Below, piece by piece: positions 22,801-33,659 of a DNA stretch of 60,000 nt. Position numbers and translations under genes: made by a program. Under the pieces are notes generated by a model. It worked only from the letters and a program-made list of their open reading frames with translations, was not told where the DNA came from and ran no database searches. Source of the stretch: Polytrichum commune. Its lineage: Eukaryota; Streptophyta; Polytrichopsida; Polytrichales; Polytrichaceae. Numbering within the stretch: position 1 is the stretch's first letter; each line of letters opens with the position of its first letter. The stretch covers positions 29,051,666 to 29,111,665 of the forward strand of contig OX485807.1 of assembly GCA_950295325.1 (NCBI GenBank), given 5' to 3'.

Positions 22801-23673
22801 ATTGAATTATTCTCTTGCTTAGGGTAATAGCAAATGGAACTTAGCAACGTGATGAGTATGAACTATGATCGTAATTGTCATTATCCTTATTGTACCACAT
22901 AACTCCCCAACAACTGCAGCCAACACCAATAACCATAAAGAGTGCACTTGAAGCATATTTGATGCACAATGAACAATGCCAAATTGTGATACGGGCACAT
23001 TCATGATGACGTGGAATTGTCTAGCCAATACTATAGTGACATGTGTGCACAAACGATTCTTGCCATATCAACCCGTGTGTTCAAATTGATCCATGTGAAT
23101 TATTATTGTGCGTCTACAACCTTAGCCACATGAGGCTAGGGTATTGTTATGAGGGCTTGCCACATGGAGCATGGGTCTAGAAGCATCTTTTCCTTCCCTT
23201 CACAACAAGACAAGTAAAACATGTGCACGGCCCCTCGTCATCCAAGAATGTCTTGATGGGGCCCCCCTTATGCTAGGGTGGGCATGGCTAGTGGAAAATA
23301 TGGTATAATATTTTGCCCAATTAACCCACGATGCCCTAAAACGTCCCATAACGGGACTCTTGATTTCAAACGGTTGAACCTTGCTAGAAAAACAAGGTAT
23401 TTTTATCTAGCCCAAAACAATTAATAGTATTCACATGTTAAGTTTCATTTGCTTTTCAAATCCGTGGTTGCATGCCTTATAGCTATAGGAACCCTTGACC
23501 ATATTTACACCGGACACAAGTAGGGTGTGTATGAATTCTTACCACAGTTTTTTTTTGGGCTAACCCTAAGATTTCCCATCCAATTTAATATTGGTTGACA
23601 TTGCATCCGTGTTTTAAAATAGGTAATCTAAAAACGATGATGGCCGGTGAGTGTCGAGTCCAACCTAGTACAC
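19824..23673. other. Intergenic region 3' of SYP4
   Basis: No further gene is recognised in about 3.8 kb. The first few hundred bases probably include the syntaxin 3' UTR. About 21725-21960 is a member of a dispersed repeat also found near 40770-41480 and 14700-14830. Positions 22312-22342 hold three TTTGGG-type units, a weak telomere-like tract. Open frames near 20230-20620 overlap on both strands and lack motifs. Confidence 0.4.
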
Positions 23674-24160
23674 TAAGGGCCGAGCGGTGACCATGAAATT
23701 GTGAGAGCCCAAAAGAAAGTGTCCAAAGGCCATTGAAACACATCTCCAAAATCATGTAGTGTGGTCACATACCCTCAAGTGTAGTGTGAAACCATATGTG
23801 ACCTGGCCCTCAACCAAATGCTATTTCAATGAATATCTATTCATGCGGGTTCTCACACATGATAAAACAGAATAAACCAACGGTTGTGAGCCTTTGGAGT
23901 GTCATGGTCTCCCGGTTTTGTGTTAGGCCTACCTCCAAGAGGTGGTTTTTGAAAATAATTCAAGTAACCATGAAACATGATCCATTTGATGTCACGTAGG
24001 AATCCATGTAGACTTTCCATCCATCTTGCATTCACATACTCTGTTGGTCCCTCAAGCATAGTGTGAAAGTGAACTTGGAACGGCTCCGCCTTTTCCACCA
24101 ATGAGAGTGGTTGAAGTGTATCGGTCACAGGCCCTCAGTCTCATGTGTGACGTGGCCCTA
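23674..24160. repeat. 0.5-kb TIR element, copy 2 (inverted)
   Basis: Reverse-complement copy of the element at 1635-2136. It starts TAAGGGCC...GTGACCATGAAA and ends in CTCATGTGTGACGTGGCCCTA. The internal block on the minus strand (CTCTCATTGGTGGAAA, ACACAAAACCGGGAGACCAT) is well conserved. Its right edge directly abuts the next MITE. Confidence 0.7.
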
Positions 24161-24377
24161 AATACGATATTTAGTGTCGCTTACTATCTGGAATTACCCA
24201 GTGCTATACTATTTGATAAGAATTTACATTTACCAAGTAAAGATGTTGATGCTCTATAATGTCCAAATAACCAATTTGATATTTGTTGACAAAAAAATGA
24301 AACACACAATAAATAGTTCTAGCATTGCGTAATTCCAAGTTGTAAGTGACACTAAGAACAATATTTGGTGTAGTGTA
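24160..24377. repeat. TTTAGTGTC MITE, copy 1
   Basis: The left arm is ATACGATATTTAGTGTC followed by ACTATCTGGAATTAC. The right arm is its imperfect inverse (GTAATTCCAAGTTGTAAGTGACACTAAG...TTTGGTGTAGTG). The roughly 215-bp body is AT-rich and non-coding. Related copies are at 41818-42031 and 54233-54455. Confidence 0.65.
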
Positions 24378-25106
24378 TTGACATGTTGTGTTTGTACTTT
24401 TCTATCAGACTGTAGTATCCATAATTTTGACCAACTATGTCAAGTAACTCATCATGAAATAAAAGAAATTAAAATAACAGAAAAATAACATAAATTTTGA
24501 CACCAGCGTAATACTCTAATTACTTTTACATAGTTAGGTATTACCCAAAAAAACTAAACCCTAAACATAGTGACGGAATATCAACGTTGTAGAATGTTAT
24601 GTAAGGAGGCTTAATTCTAACACACATTATTTGCCCATGCAAGGAACTCAAGCTAGAATCATAAACTTTGTGATAGCTGTGAAATCTCCTCTCTACTTGA
24701 CAGAAAACTTGCCAGGTGGTCAACCGCCTCATGTGCTTTGGCGTTGGCATGTCGGCCTTCTGTCTTTAAAAAAAATTTAAAAATAAATAAATAAAATTGT
24801 GATACTTGCAAGTGCAATATGCCAACTCCAAAGAATCTACACATGCATTTTGTCACATTTTAATTTTACTTTAAATATTAGAATCAAATGGCAAAGTGAT
24901 TCCAATCTCCATTGAACACATATGCATTTACTTTTTTTTATCTTTACTTCACTTTTACTTTGATGTGTACTTTCTTCCCATTAAAAAGTAAATGTAACAT
25001 GCTTTGGAATACTATTTAATAGTTCGCTTGGAGGTGTAATAGCTTACTACTTTTTATTTGCACCAACTCCTACTTCAAGGAGTGGAAGGCGATTTCACGT
25101 TTTGCA
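24378..25106. other. Intergenic, with a 5'-truncated SINE-like copy
   Basis: Positions about 24665-24800 match the body of the SINE candidate at 47588-47790 (shared CAGGTGGTCAAC and CCTCATGTGCTTTGGCGTTGGC blocks) and end in an A-rich AATAAATAAATAAA tail. The rest is AT-rich sequence upstream of the BTB-like gene, with no clear promoter element identified. Confidence 0.45.
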
Positions 25107-25835
25107 ATGGAGGGCTCGGATGCTCAATACAACAATGCAAAGCGTGAGTTAGATTCTTGGCTTGCGAAAGCCAAGCATGAACTAGATGCTCACTACAACG
25201 TAGCAAAGCATGAGGTAGATGCTTACTATAATGCGGCAAAGCATGAACTTGATGTTCACTACGATGTAGCGAAGCACGAACTAATTCTTGGCTACTTAAA
25301 CGCGAATCGTGAAGGTAATTACATTGACAAGAAGACCTTGGAAATGTCGCTTGAAAACGCATGGCTTCCTTCATTTGTGGATGACTACGTAGACCTCACC
25401 CGCATACCTGCAGATCTGAGAATTATAACAACAGATGGGCAAGTAACGCTTGCTCATAAACACATGGTTCAGTGTAATTACGATGCGAAGTCCATAATAA
25501 TGGAGCGTAATGGCAAAATGTATATAATGGAAGACTTCGTCAACAAGGAGGCACTGCTTTTGATTCTTCAACTTCTTTATTTAGATGAGTGTGTTGCGGG
25601 ACCAAGGATGAAGAAGTATGGTCCAAAGGTGATGGTTGCTTCTTCGTTGTTTAATATCACCTCCAAGGATTTGATCGTCTCTGCAATGAAGGAATCCATT
25701 ACACGGCAAAATTGTGGTGACATTTTGAGGGCGATCAATATTTGTCATGCGAAGTATAACGACACCTTCTACAGCCATGATGGGCGTGGACTTGCAAAGA
25801 AGTGCGCAGAATTCTTGCAAAAGGAGTCTAAGTAG
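25107..25835 (+). CDS. BTB/POZ-like protein with five N-terminal 11-residue repeats (242 aa)
   Basis: Intronless open frame with ATG at 25107 and TAG at 25833-25835. Residues 9-63 are five perfect-length 11-residue units of the form (N/D)xAK(H/R)E(L/V)Dxxx, for example NVAKHEVDAYY and NAAKHELDVHY. Residues about 95-160 resemble a BTB/POZ core: DLRIITTDGQ, then AHKHMV, a hydrophobic strand (KMYIMEDF) and LLLILQLLYLDE. A helical tail with VMVASSLFNI and a BACK-like end follows. BTB proteins usually dimerise and often recruit substrates to Cullin-3 ubiquitin ligases. The 11-mer period predicts a continuous amphipathic or hendecad helix. No MATH, ankyrin, NPH3 or kelch domain is present. It is isolated in repeat-rich DNA, so it could be a retrocopy or a lineage-specific gene. 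The BTB assignment is by eye and moderate. Confidence 0.65.
   Translation: MEGSDAQYNNAKRELDSWLAKAKHELDAHYNVAKHEVDAYYNAAKHELDVHYDVAKHELILGYLNANREGNYIDKKTLEMSLENAWLPSFVDDYVDLTRIPADLRIITTDGQVTLAHKHMVQCNYDAKSIIMERNGKMYIMEDFVNKEALLLILQLLYLDECVAGPRMKKYGPKVMVASSLFNITSKDLIVSAMKESITRQNCGDILRAINICHAKYNDTFYSHDGRGLAKKCAEFLQKESK
25131..25295 (+). repeat. 5 x 33-bp in-frame coding repeat
   Basis: Five consecutive 33-bp units encode the 11-residue repeats of the BTB-like protein, with no frame disruption. Typical units contain GCAAAGCATGA followed by a GATGCTNACTAC-like segment. Nucleotide divergence between units, with amino-acid pattern retained, suggests selection on the protein. Confidence 0.85.
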
Positions 25836-27068
25836 GATTGAAAGAAATGACACGAAACATTTAGGAGGTTCCTCCATGTAGAATTGGAGAATGTCTTTCA
25901 TTTTTCATCATATGTTATTATTAAAAAAAATTAAACTTTTAATTTTACATGTCAAGCCCTCATGTCTTCTTTTGTTCTTTTATTTTTTAGTTACATTGGT
26001 TTAGTTTTTATTTTTATTTACATTCTTATTTTCATCCACAAATTTTATGCAAAATGCCCTTCTTTCATTAAATACTTTTCATCAATTATCTTTCATCAAA
26101 GTTATTTATATTTACTTTTCACACGAGTTCATACATTTAACCTCTATTTGATTGCTTGGAAGGTTAAGCTCTAATGAATTCATAGTTTGCTCTCTCATAT
26201 TCTCCACGTATGTTTATAAATTCAAACTTGAATGATTTATATATTATAACCTTTCATACTCAACTGAGACTAGCAATTGGTAAGATTGTTCAATATTGTC
26301 CATTCATATGTTCCATACTGTGTTGACCTTTTCAAACATGTCCTCTTGTATCCATTGTCATGCCTTGCATGCACACATGAATTCAGCACGGAATCATTTT
26401 GTACCGTGCATGCATCACATGAGATATTTCTTTAACAACTGGAACCCCATGGCAATTACATATAAATATAACAATTAGTTTTTTTTTAAAACAAAAACAA
26501 AAATTAGTGATATTTTATTTTATTGAAATTTACCTATTTTATTTTATTTTTCATATTTTTCATATTTTCAACCACAAATGAATCCACAATTGTTTAAGAA
26601 GAGTATTGCATGACTTCATCATTTGACATCTCAAATTATGATGTAGTAGGTGAGTATGTTTTTGAAAGAAGAGATCCTAGCAAGTAACTTACAAAATTTG
26701 ATGATTTGTTATACGTGTGTGGAACATCGTGGTCATGTTTCAAATACAAAATGATATGATTTTTTGTAATGCAATTGGTAGACAAAAGGATTTTGGGGAG
26801 GAAAGATACCAATAAAGGTTGAAGTCAAACTCCGAAGAAACAATCAAGCATTCATGAAAAAAAAATACTAAAATTCATTAGTAATAACATGTGTAAGAAA
26901 CCATTGACAATTTGAATAGGTGTGTCTCTTCACGAAAATTAAATTCCATACACAGAATTACATTGCACCCTGCATGGACCCATGGCATGAGATTGTTCTT
27001 TGATAACGCTCATAGATAAATCTAGAGAACATATGCATTCTAGTAGCAATGTTGGGGATTATTATGTC
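25836..27068. other. AT-rich intergenic, nothing recognised
   Basis: Very AT-rich sequence downstream of the BTB-like gene, likely including its 3' UTR at the start. No RNA gene, conserved open frame or clear element boundary is seen. Confidence 0.4.
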
Positions 27069-27570
27069 CTAGTATGGGGAGGCTTGATTACCTGCACTAA
27101 TAAGGGTGTTGATTCTTTTGTGTTTGTTTGATTGGAGTGTATTTATTATTTGGTGGACATCATGGTTATGGCATGCTATATGCAGGCCTTTTCTGTGTTT
27201 GTTCAAGCATGTGGAGAGTAACTCTGGCCATGTGGCGGGTGCATGGTCTGGACACATGGTGCAATTTGGGTTTGGATGTGTGGTTGCCCACGTAGTGTGC
27301 GTATCAAAATTTTAGGATTTGTGTTATTTGGTGCCCGTTGGAGATGTCTGGGGCATTCCAGAATTGGTTTGATAGTTTGTGGTTGATTTGGTCATAGGAT
27401 TTTCATTTTTCCATGTAGATAAATATGGTTGTGGTCAGTCTCAATTTTATTCTTTTGTGTTCTTTGTTAATGTAGGCGTGTGGGGTTTCAGATATCACTC
27501 AGTGGTCTCCGGCGGGGACACCATTGAGCCGAATATGGCATGGTGTGTACAATCTGTACTAGTGTAAGGG
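27069..27570 (-). pseudogene. Decayed non-LTR retrotransposon C-terminal fragment (copy B)
   Basis: Minus-strand translation across several frames recovers the same segment as the copy at 38550-39700. It includes a QINHKLSNQFW-like motif, a GHQITQILKF-YAHYVGNH motif, then the zinc-knuckle remnant CPDHAPATWPELLSTC followed by HNHDVHQIINTLQ. Reading needs frame changes and crosses stops. Neither the downstream nuclease domain nor any reverse transcriptase is present here, so this is a short dead fragment. Confidence 0.65.
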
Positions 27571-29637
27571 GTGTTGGGGTGAGTTTGACAAGGGGTGGTC
27601 CCATCATTTTGTGAGTTGGTATGTTATTTCAATGCATGTTACACCAATATGCGTTGTTACTTTCTAGATGGTTACTTTGTGCATAGAACCATTTAATTTG
27701 GCTTGTAATGGCGGAGACGAATTGTTGGTATGGGTGGTGGTGTTGAGATGACTGGAGTCACTCATCAAAACAATGAGATTCTTGATCACCTTGAATTATT
27801 TTCAAATTATTTACTTTCCAACCAATTGTGGGAAAACTAGCATAATTACAAATAGATGTGATCCCTTTATGGTGCCTCCAAAACTTCGCTTTTGTGATGG
27901 TTCTCAAGAGACCCTTGGAGATATTGTTGTATAACAAACCTATATTATGTTCAATGCAACAAATTATCATCTCACTTTAGCACAAAAGTAAAATAAAATA
28001 AGCATAGAATATTGGAGCCATGGAAGGATCTCAACAAGTAGAAGTAATTAAATACTATAAATTTTTAGAAATTTTTAATTTAATTCCATAAAAATGGACA
28101 AAAATTTAGTCCATAATTACTACAAGTTGAATTTTATGATTTGATCTATCAATACAATTGTACGGTAAGATCTTCTGATAGAATACTCATAACATGTTAT
28201 GCTTAATTTTAATTATTTATTGTGATTGAAATTTCATATTTATCAAATTATTATATTTACTCAACTATAAATACTATGATAGTGTTACTATCATTATATC
28301 TAACTATCATAATATTCAAAAATTTATTAAGAAATCACATACCTCCCATGATATATATATATATATATATATAGGTGAATCCGTCTAAACAAGTGAGGCA
28401 ACCAAAAATGTTATTTTAAAAAAAATGTAGTAATACCTAGATCTTAGATACAAGTTCCTTGTATCTCCTTTCAAGCAATGCTTTCAAATAATGTAGATCA
28501 TAAGGGAGGGAGGGGGGGAAGCCCCTCAAAAAGCAAGGTTTCACAAAGGGAGTCAAACCCCTCAAGGGTAGTGTACCTCACATATCTAGTAAATGTTTCA
28601 ATTCCAACTATTAGGGTTGTTATATATTCTGAGTTATGGTTGTGAAATCAAGCAATGAATCGAACGTTCCTCTCATGTGGCTATAATTTTTAATTTCTCT
28701 TCATTTGAATTATTTAGTATTATTATTGTTATAATTATTATTATATATAAAAAATGGGCTAACATGAACATTCATTCACATGTAAGTAGTTCATGAAGAT
28801 GGGACCCAAGAAAGCTCTTACATGTGAAACGCACTAAGACCAATGCAACTTCACTACAAGCATAGGAATCATGGACAATGAACATGCATCGGCGAGAAAC
28901 TAACTCACGTCAATTGAATATCTACAAGTCTAATGTAATGCTAGATTTCTTTCTTTTTCTCACCAACGTCAGATGATCACCTGGGACTCATACATGTTGG
29001 CAGCGACTCCACCATATAATGCATTGTTACAGGTGTGTTCCATGGGATAACATGGCCCGACATACCACCTTGAAACCCCCAACACACACATTATTGCATG
29101 GGCTAGTACGTGCGTGAACCTCAAAAACGTCGGTGAAGGGCCCAAATAACTAGGGCACAACCCCACTCCCAAGGCGAGGTGAAATAGAGGGCGCCACTTA
29201 ACTTTTTTATTACCTACCATGTTATTTCGTGCCATATTTGCAACCCCGGATAACAATGCAAAAGGCCCTTTTTGCCACTAGAATTATAGCATATTATAAG
29301 TACGTGACTCCAACCGTGACTTCATACTAGAAAGCTTTGACTCGTAGTTGTTTGGAATCATCGGTTTCTTCTTCTTCTAAAGTAGACATTGGAATATGAT
29401 TGAGCACTTTGTTCTTCAATTCGAATGGCTTGGCCTGCAACTTGTATGTAGGGCTATGGGAATCAAGTCAAAAGGGACACGAATGTTCTCGAGCCTCTCG
29501 CCTTAACTTACTTAAAGTATAAGGTCTTTGTCACACATGGGGAGTCGTGTTATAAGAAGCCAAACTTCTTTGTGTTGTGCCTTGACATCTACAAGTTGGG
29601 GTTGGGGCCCCATTTGGAGGTGAACAAACTAAGGTGG
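27571..29637. other. Repeat-rich intergenic DNA, no gene recognised
   Basis: AT-rich DNA with an (AT)n microsatellite at about 28351-28372 and a G-rich stretch near 28505-28518 (GGGAGGGAGGGGGGG). No gene is supported. The minus-strand open frame at 28969-29256 has no family features. Confidence 0.4.
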
Positions 29638-29942
29638 AGGGGCACATTCCCGCTCGAATTTCAGATTGGCATGTTCATTGGGGAGTTATTAAGGGGGAAT
29701 CAATCTTGGAAGATGTGCAAAGTACATTGGAAATTGGACCAGTTGGAATAATTAGTTTTGGATTAATATTGAATTAGTTATGAATTTTGGAAGGAGAACT
29801 CGTAGGGGTACCCAAAACCACTCACCCCAAAAATGTACACCATGATTACATAGAAATTTGAGGTTGGAAGCTATAATGTACCTCTTGTTTGGATAAGTCT
29901 AGTGAGCGGTTTCAGGACCCGAGCGGGAATGTGCCCCTCTAC
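29638..29942. repeat. MITE related to the 227-574 element
   Basis: Terminal inverted repeats read AGGGGCACATTCCCGCTCG on the left and the inverse on the right, followed by CTACCTTAG as in the 227-574 copy. Internal segments also align (AATTTCAGATTGGC near the left end and TTCAGGACCCG near the right). It is a non-coding, hAT-type member of the same or a sister family. Confidence 0.6.
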
Positions 29943-31257
29943 CTTAGGTGCCGTAGTGGCAAATGGAACTAGAGTACGGTATGGGGTTAATGAAAATTGA
30001 ATAGGTTGTTTGGACATTATAAACGTAAATTGACTTTTCTTGGTAATATATTGCATTCTCATCAATAAGTTATAGCACATGTAATTCCAAATAGTTAACA
30101 CGCATTAAATGGGATAATTAGCGTAGATTTGGTATGTGGGTATACCCCAGAGAGAAAAGAAGGTTAACGTAACTAAGAGGACCTATGTGATCACCTTAAA
30201 GGAAAATATAATCTTCACTTTCGCCTCCTATGGCTTTTGCATCTCATGAACTCCGATATTTGACCCTTGAAACTAGCCAGCGCTAGACACCCACCTCTTT
30301 AAGTTGGGCCCCTACCAACCATTACTTAAGGTAATAAAAAACAATCCAATGTCTTATAGCATGTGAATCTAACTTTTTATTAAACGAGTTCGACCTGAAA
30401 TTATTCTATCGGGACCCACTTGAGATGAACTAACCATGAACCTACGAGGTGAAGTTTTACTAGACTCCCTTTTCCTCAGTAGTAGTGGTGGGGGGATTGA
30501 GCTTAAAGAGGTGAGCATTAGGCAAAGAGAGAATTATCATATAAGAGCGTGCCTCTCATCCATTCAACGTAAAAACTTGACCCCCTATAGATTTGTTGCC
30601 AAATCATCTCAAATGATCTTGAGTATTTTAATTAAAGGCCTTTAAGGCTAATCATGTGTCAGATCAATCTAAAAAGTAATATTCGGACTGCATACTATTT
30701 CAGGGCTTCTATGTTGGATGAATGAGAGGTACGTTCGTATACAATAATTCCCTCTCTTTGGCATCCAGCCCTCGCCCTTGAAATGACAATCTTTCACAAT
30801 CCACAATTGTTAACCGGAGGAGATAAGTCTTGATTTGGTCCAAAGGCCAAAAGTGTGTGTGTAGTTGGAAGTGTATGTTATAGGCTTGCATAATTTTGCC
30901 TTCCTTGCCATTTTACCTTACTTACAACACTTCTCATAATTGTCTCTAGCATGGACGAGTTTACACATATGGTTCAACAAGGGCCGGTTCACAAGGGATC
31001 CCAAGTCCCAAGCCTCACACATTAGCAAGTCCTAACATGGAGGCAAAGTCCCAACTTCTGAACCTCAAGAAAGCATTAAAATATGGTTCATCTTCCTTAA
31101 AGCCATGTTTTTATTATTTTATGCAAAAAAACAAAATAACTGCGGGACTTGTGTTGGGAGTTGAGTCTAGCTTTTTGCTCGACCCAACTCTCAACAGAAG
31201 TTCCAAGCCTCACCTCCAAAAAGTGTTGCCATGTAGGCACACATGTCATACTTAAGA
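29943..31257. other. Intergenic, nothing recognised
   Basis: No convincing gene. Short open frames (for example at 30436-30645) lack motifs and have no supporting splice or start context. Confidence 0.35.
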
Positions 31258-31570
31258 CGTGGGACGTGGGACTTGGGACCGCGTTTGAAGTGGTATGTCC
31301 CAACTTCCATGCTCTCAATGGCCGAGATTACACGGATTGACCTCAAGTGACTTGGGACTTAGGACTTGGGACCGCGTTTGAAGTGGTATGTCCCAACTTC
31401 CATGCTCTCGACGGCTGAGATTACACGGATTGACCTCAAGTGACTTGGGACTTAGGACTTGGGACAACGTTTGTCGTGGTATGTCCCAACTTCTATGCTC
31501 TCAACGGCTGAGTATACACGGCTTGACCTCAAGTGACTTGGGACTTAGGACTTGGGACCCGTGTGAACCG
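31258..31570. repeat. Tandem repeat, about 92-bp period, 3-4 units
   Basis: A unit containing GACTTGGGACTTAGGACTTG, a CGTTTGNNGTGGTATGTCCC segment and ATGCTCTCAACGGC recurs with the landmark at about 31278, 31370, 31463 and a partial 31556. Units are over 85 percent alike by eye, so the array is younger than the one at 7.2-9.06 kb. Two open frames here simply read through it. Confidence 0.75.
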
Positions 31571-31769
31571 TCCCTAAGTTAGTTGAAAAGAGCAAAACCC
31601 AAGAATATTTGTTGTTGTTGTTGTAGTAGGGGTGATGAGATAAGGACTCAAAGCGTCATCATTTGTTCAATCAGTGTCATTCAGAATGTACAAAGGCTTG
31701 TCAGGCGTCACAAATTAGATTAAAAAAGGTGCTACGGCTTTCTTTAAATTCCCCCAATTTCGGATGGCT

Positions 31770-32732
31770 TAGGGCCACTTCACACACGAGACTGAGAGCC
31801 CGTGACCATTGCACTTCAAGCACTCTCATTGGTGGAAAAGGCGGAGCCGGTCCAAGTTCGCTTCACACTACGCTTGAGGGACCAACGGAGTATGAGAATG
31901 GCACGATGGATGTAAAGTCTACGTGGATTTCTACATGGCATGAATGTATCATGTCCCATGGTCACTTGGACGGTTTTCAAAACCACCCCTTGGAGGTAGG
32001 CTTGACTAGTGGTGCATTTCTTTTTAATTCATTTTAAAATACACATTTTAAAATACTCATCAAATCTTGAGGCATTTTTAATGTTTATTATTATAAATTC
32101 ACAACTACAGTCCGTCTAGGGCAGTAGGGCAAATATAAACACGCTCGACTTTGCCATCTGTTCCATATTACCATACAACATTAGTACATTCAAACTCAAT
32201 GGCAATGTCTGAGTCTTGAGTGTTGCCACACAAAATGACAAATATTGGAATACATAACGCACCACATGGCACACCGGACAAGTCGTGAATGGTGGTTTGC
32301 ATTCGTAATGTCTTCATTCTTGGATGAATACTTGGACGGAGAAGAGCTCGAAGAACTGATCTTAGAAGAGGGGAATGTTTTCGACAATGATTTGCCATAA
32401 AGGACCTCACGGATTAATGTCTTCAATGATTTTCAAAAATATTTAAATCCAACAAAAAAATATTTTATAATGTCACCTCTGACCTCTAGAATTAAAAATG
32501 CAACACTAGGCCTAACACAAAATTGGGAGACCATGGCACTCTGAACACTCACAACCGTTGAATCATTCTATTTTATCATGGGTGAGGACCCACATGAATA
32601 GAAATTCATTGAGATTTGGTTGAGGACCTGGTCACATATGACTTCACACTACACTTCAGGGCTTGTGATCACCCTACATGATTTTGGAAGTGTCTTGGGA
32701 CGGCTCTTGGCTCGTGTGTGAAGTGACCCTTA
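31770..32732. repeat. 0.5-kb TIR element, copy 3, split by an insertion
   Basis: The left part (31770-32003) matches the start of copy 1 nearly base for base, from AGGGCCACTTCACACACGAG through CTCTCATTGGTGG. The right part (about 32506-32732) matches the end, closing with CTCGTGTGTGAAGTGACCCT. Between them lies about 0.5 kb of unrelated DNA. Confidence 0.75.
32004..32505. mobile_element. Nested insertion inside TIR copy 3
   Basis: Comparison with copies 1 and 2 shows the host sequence GGTAGGCCTAACAC is broken here, with TAGGC present on both sides. The inserted block has imperfect inverted ends (CTAGTGGTGCATTT on the left, AAATGCAACACTAG on the right). The insert is about 500 bp and non-coding. 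Its ends and target duplication suggest a hAT-like non-autonomous element, but the exact duplication length is unclear. Confidence 0.55.
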
Positions 32733-33659
32733 TACATTGAAGTATGTGCTCAAAATATTGACCCCATTCTAGTGTAAGTACTTAACACAATTCAGAGAGC
32801 ATATGTAATTGCAATTCATGTTTAAGTAAATATGGAAATATTCTCAAAATCAAGATTTTTGATTGCTTCCATTGAATGGGCAAATTTGTCAATACACTTA
32901 TAATATATCTAAATTGGATGGGAGATATTTGAATCATCCATGAGAACTTGAATGTTATGATATTGAAATATGATGGAAAAATTCAAGTCTTTGCTTGGTG
33001 ATTTTGAATATATATATATATATATATATAACTAGATGATAACCAATGAAACTATAATCAAAATAATTGTTACAATATTATCATACTCAACTTTGCATAT
33101 TGTATTGGAAGATCCTAGCATACAATTCTATGATAGAAGACCCTATGATAGAGTTGAACATGTTGTAATGTTGGACTTGGACTTAGTCCGATTTTACTTA
33201 AATGCCAATTTTTCTTAAAAGAGAAAGAAAATCTCTTCAGTTTAAACTCCTATAACTTGTGTCTTCAATTTTGACCCTCGAATCAACAATCTTCATGATT
33301 CATAATTGCTAACCAGATGAGACAATTCACATTCTCTCCCAACATCCAAAAGCATATGTGGAGTTGGATATCTTCTCCATTAGAGGCCCGCAATCCTTAA
33401 CCCCGATTTGTTTTTAGCATGTCCATACTCTTTGTATGCTCTTTCTTCATATTGATTAAAATGGAATCTTCATCAAAGTCTTTCCCAACTAATTTGTGTG
33501 GATGTCAATAATGATAACCTTGCGAGACAACACTCTATCACTGTCTACCAATAAGTCATATCACAATCTATATTCACGTTGTACAATCTCAACATATTAT
33601 ATGCCTGGAGAAGCCCAAATCAAGCTCCAAACGTGTCTAGGGGTTAAATGTAATGCAAC
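32733..33659. other. AT-rich intergenic, nothing recognised
   Basis: Contains a (TA)n microsatellite at about 33009-33030. No gene or complete element is identified. Confidence 0.4.
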
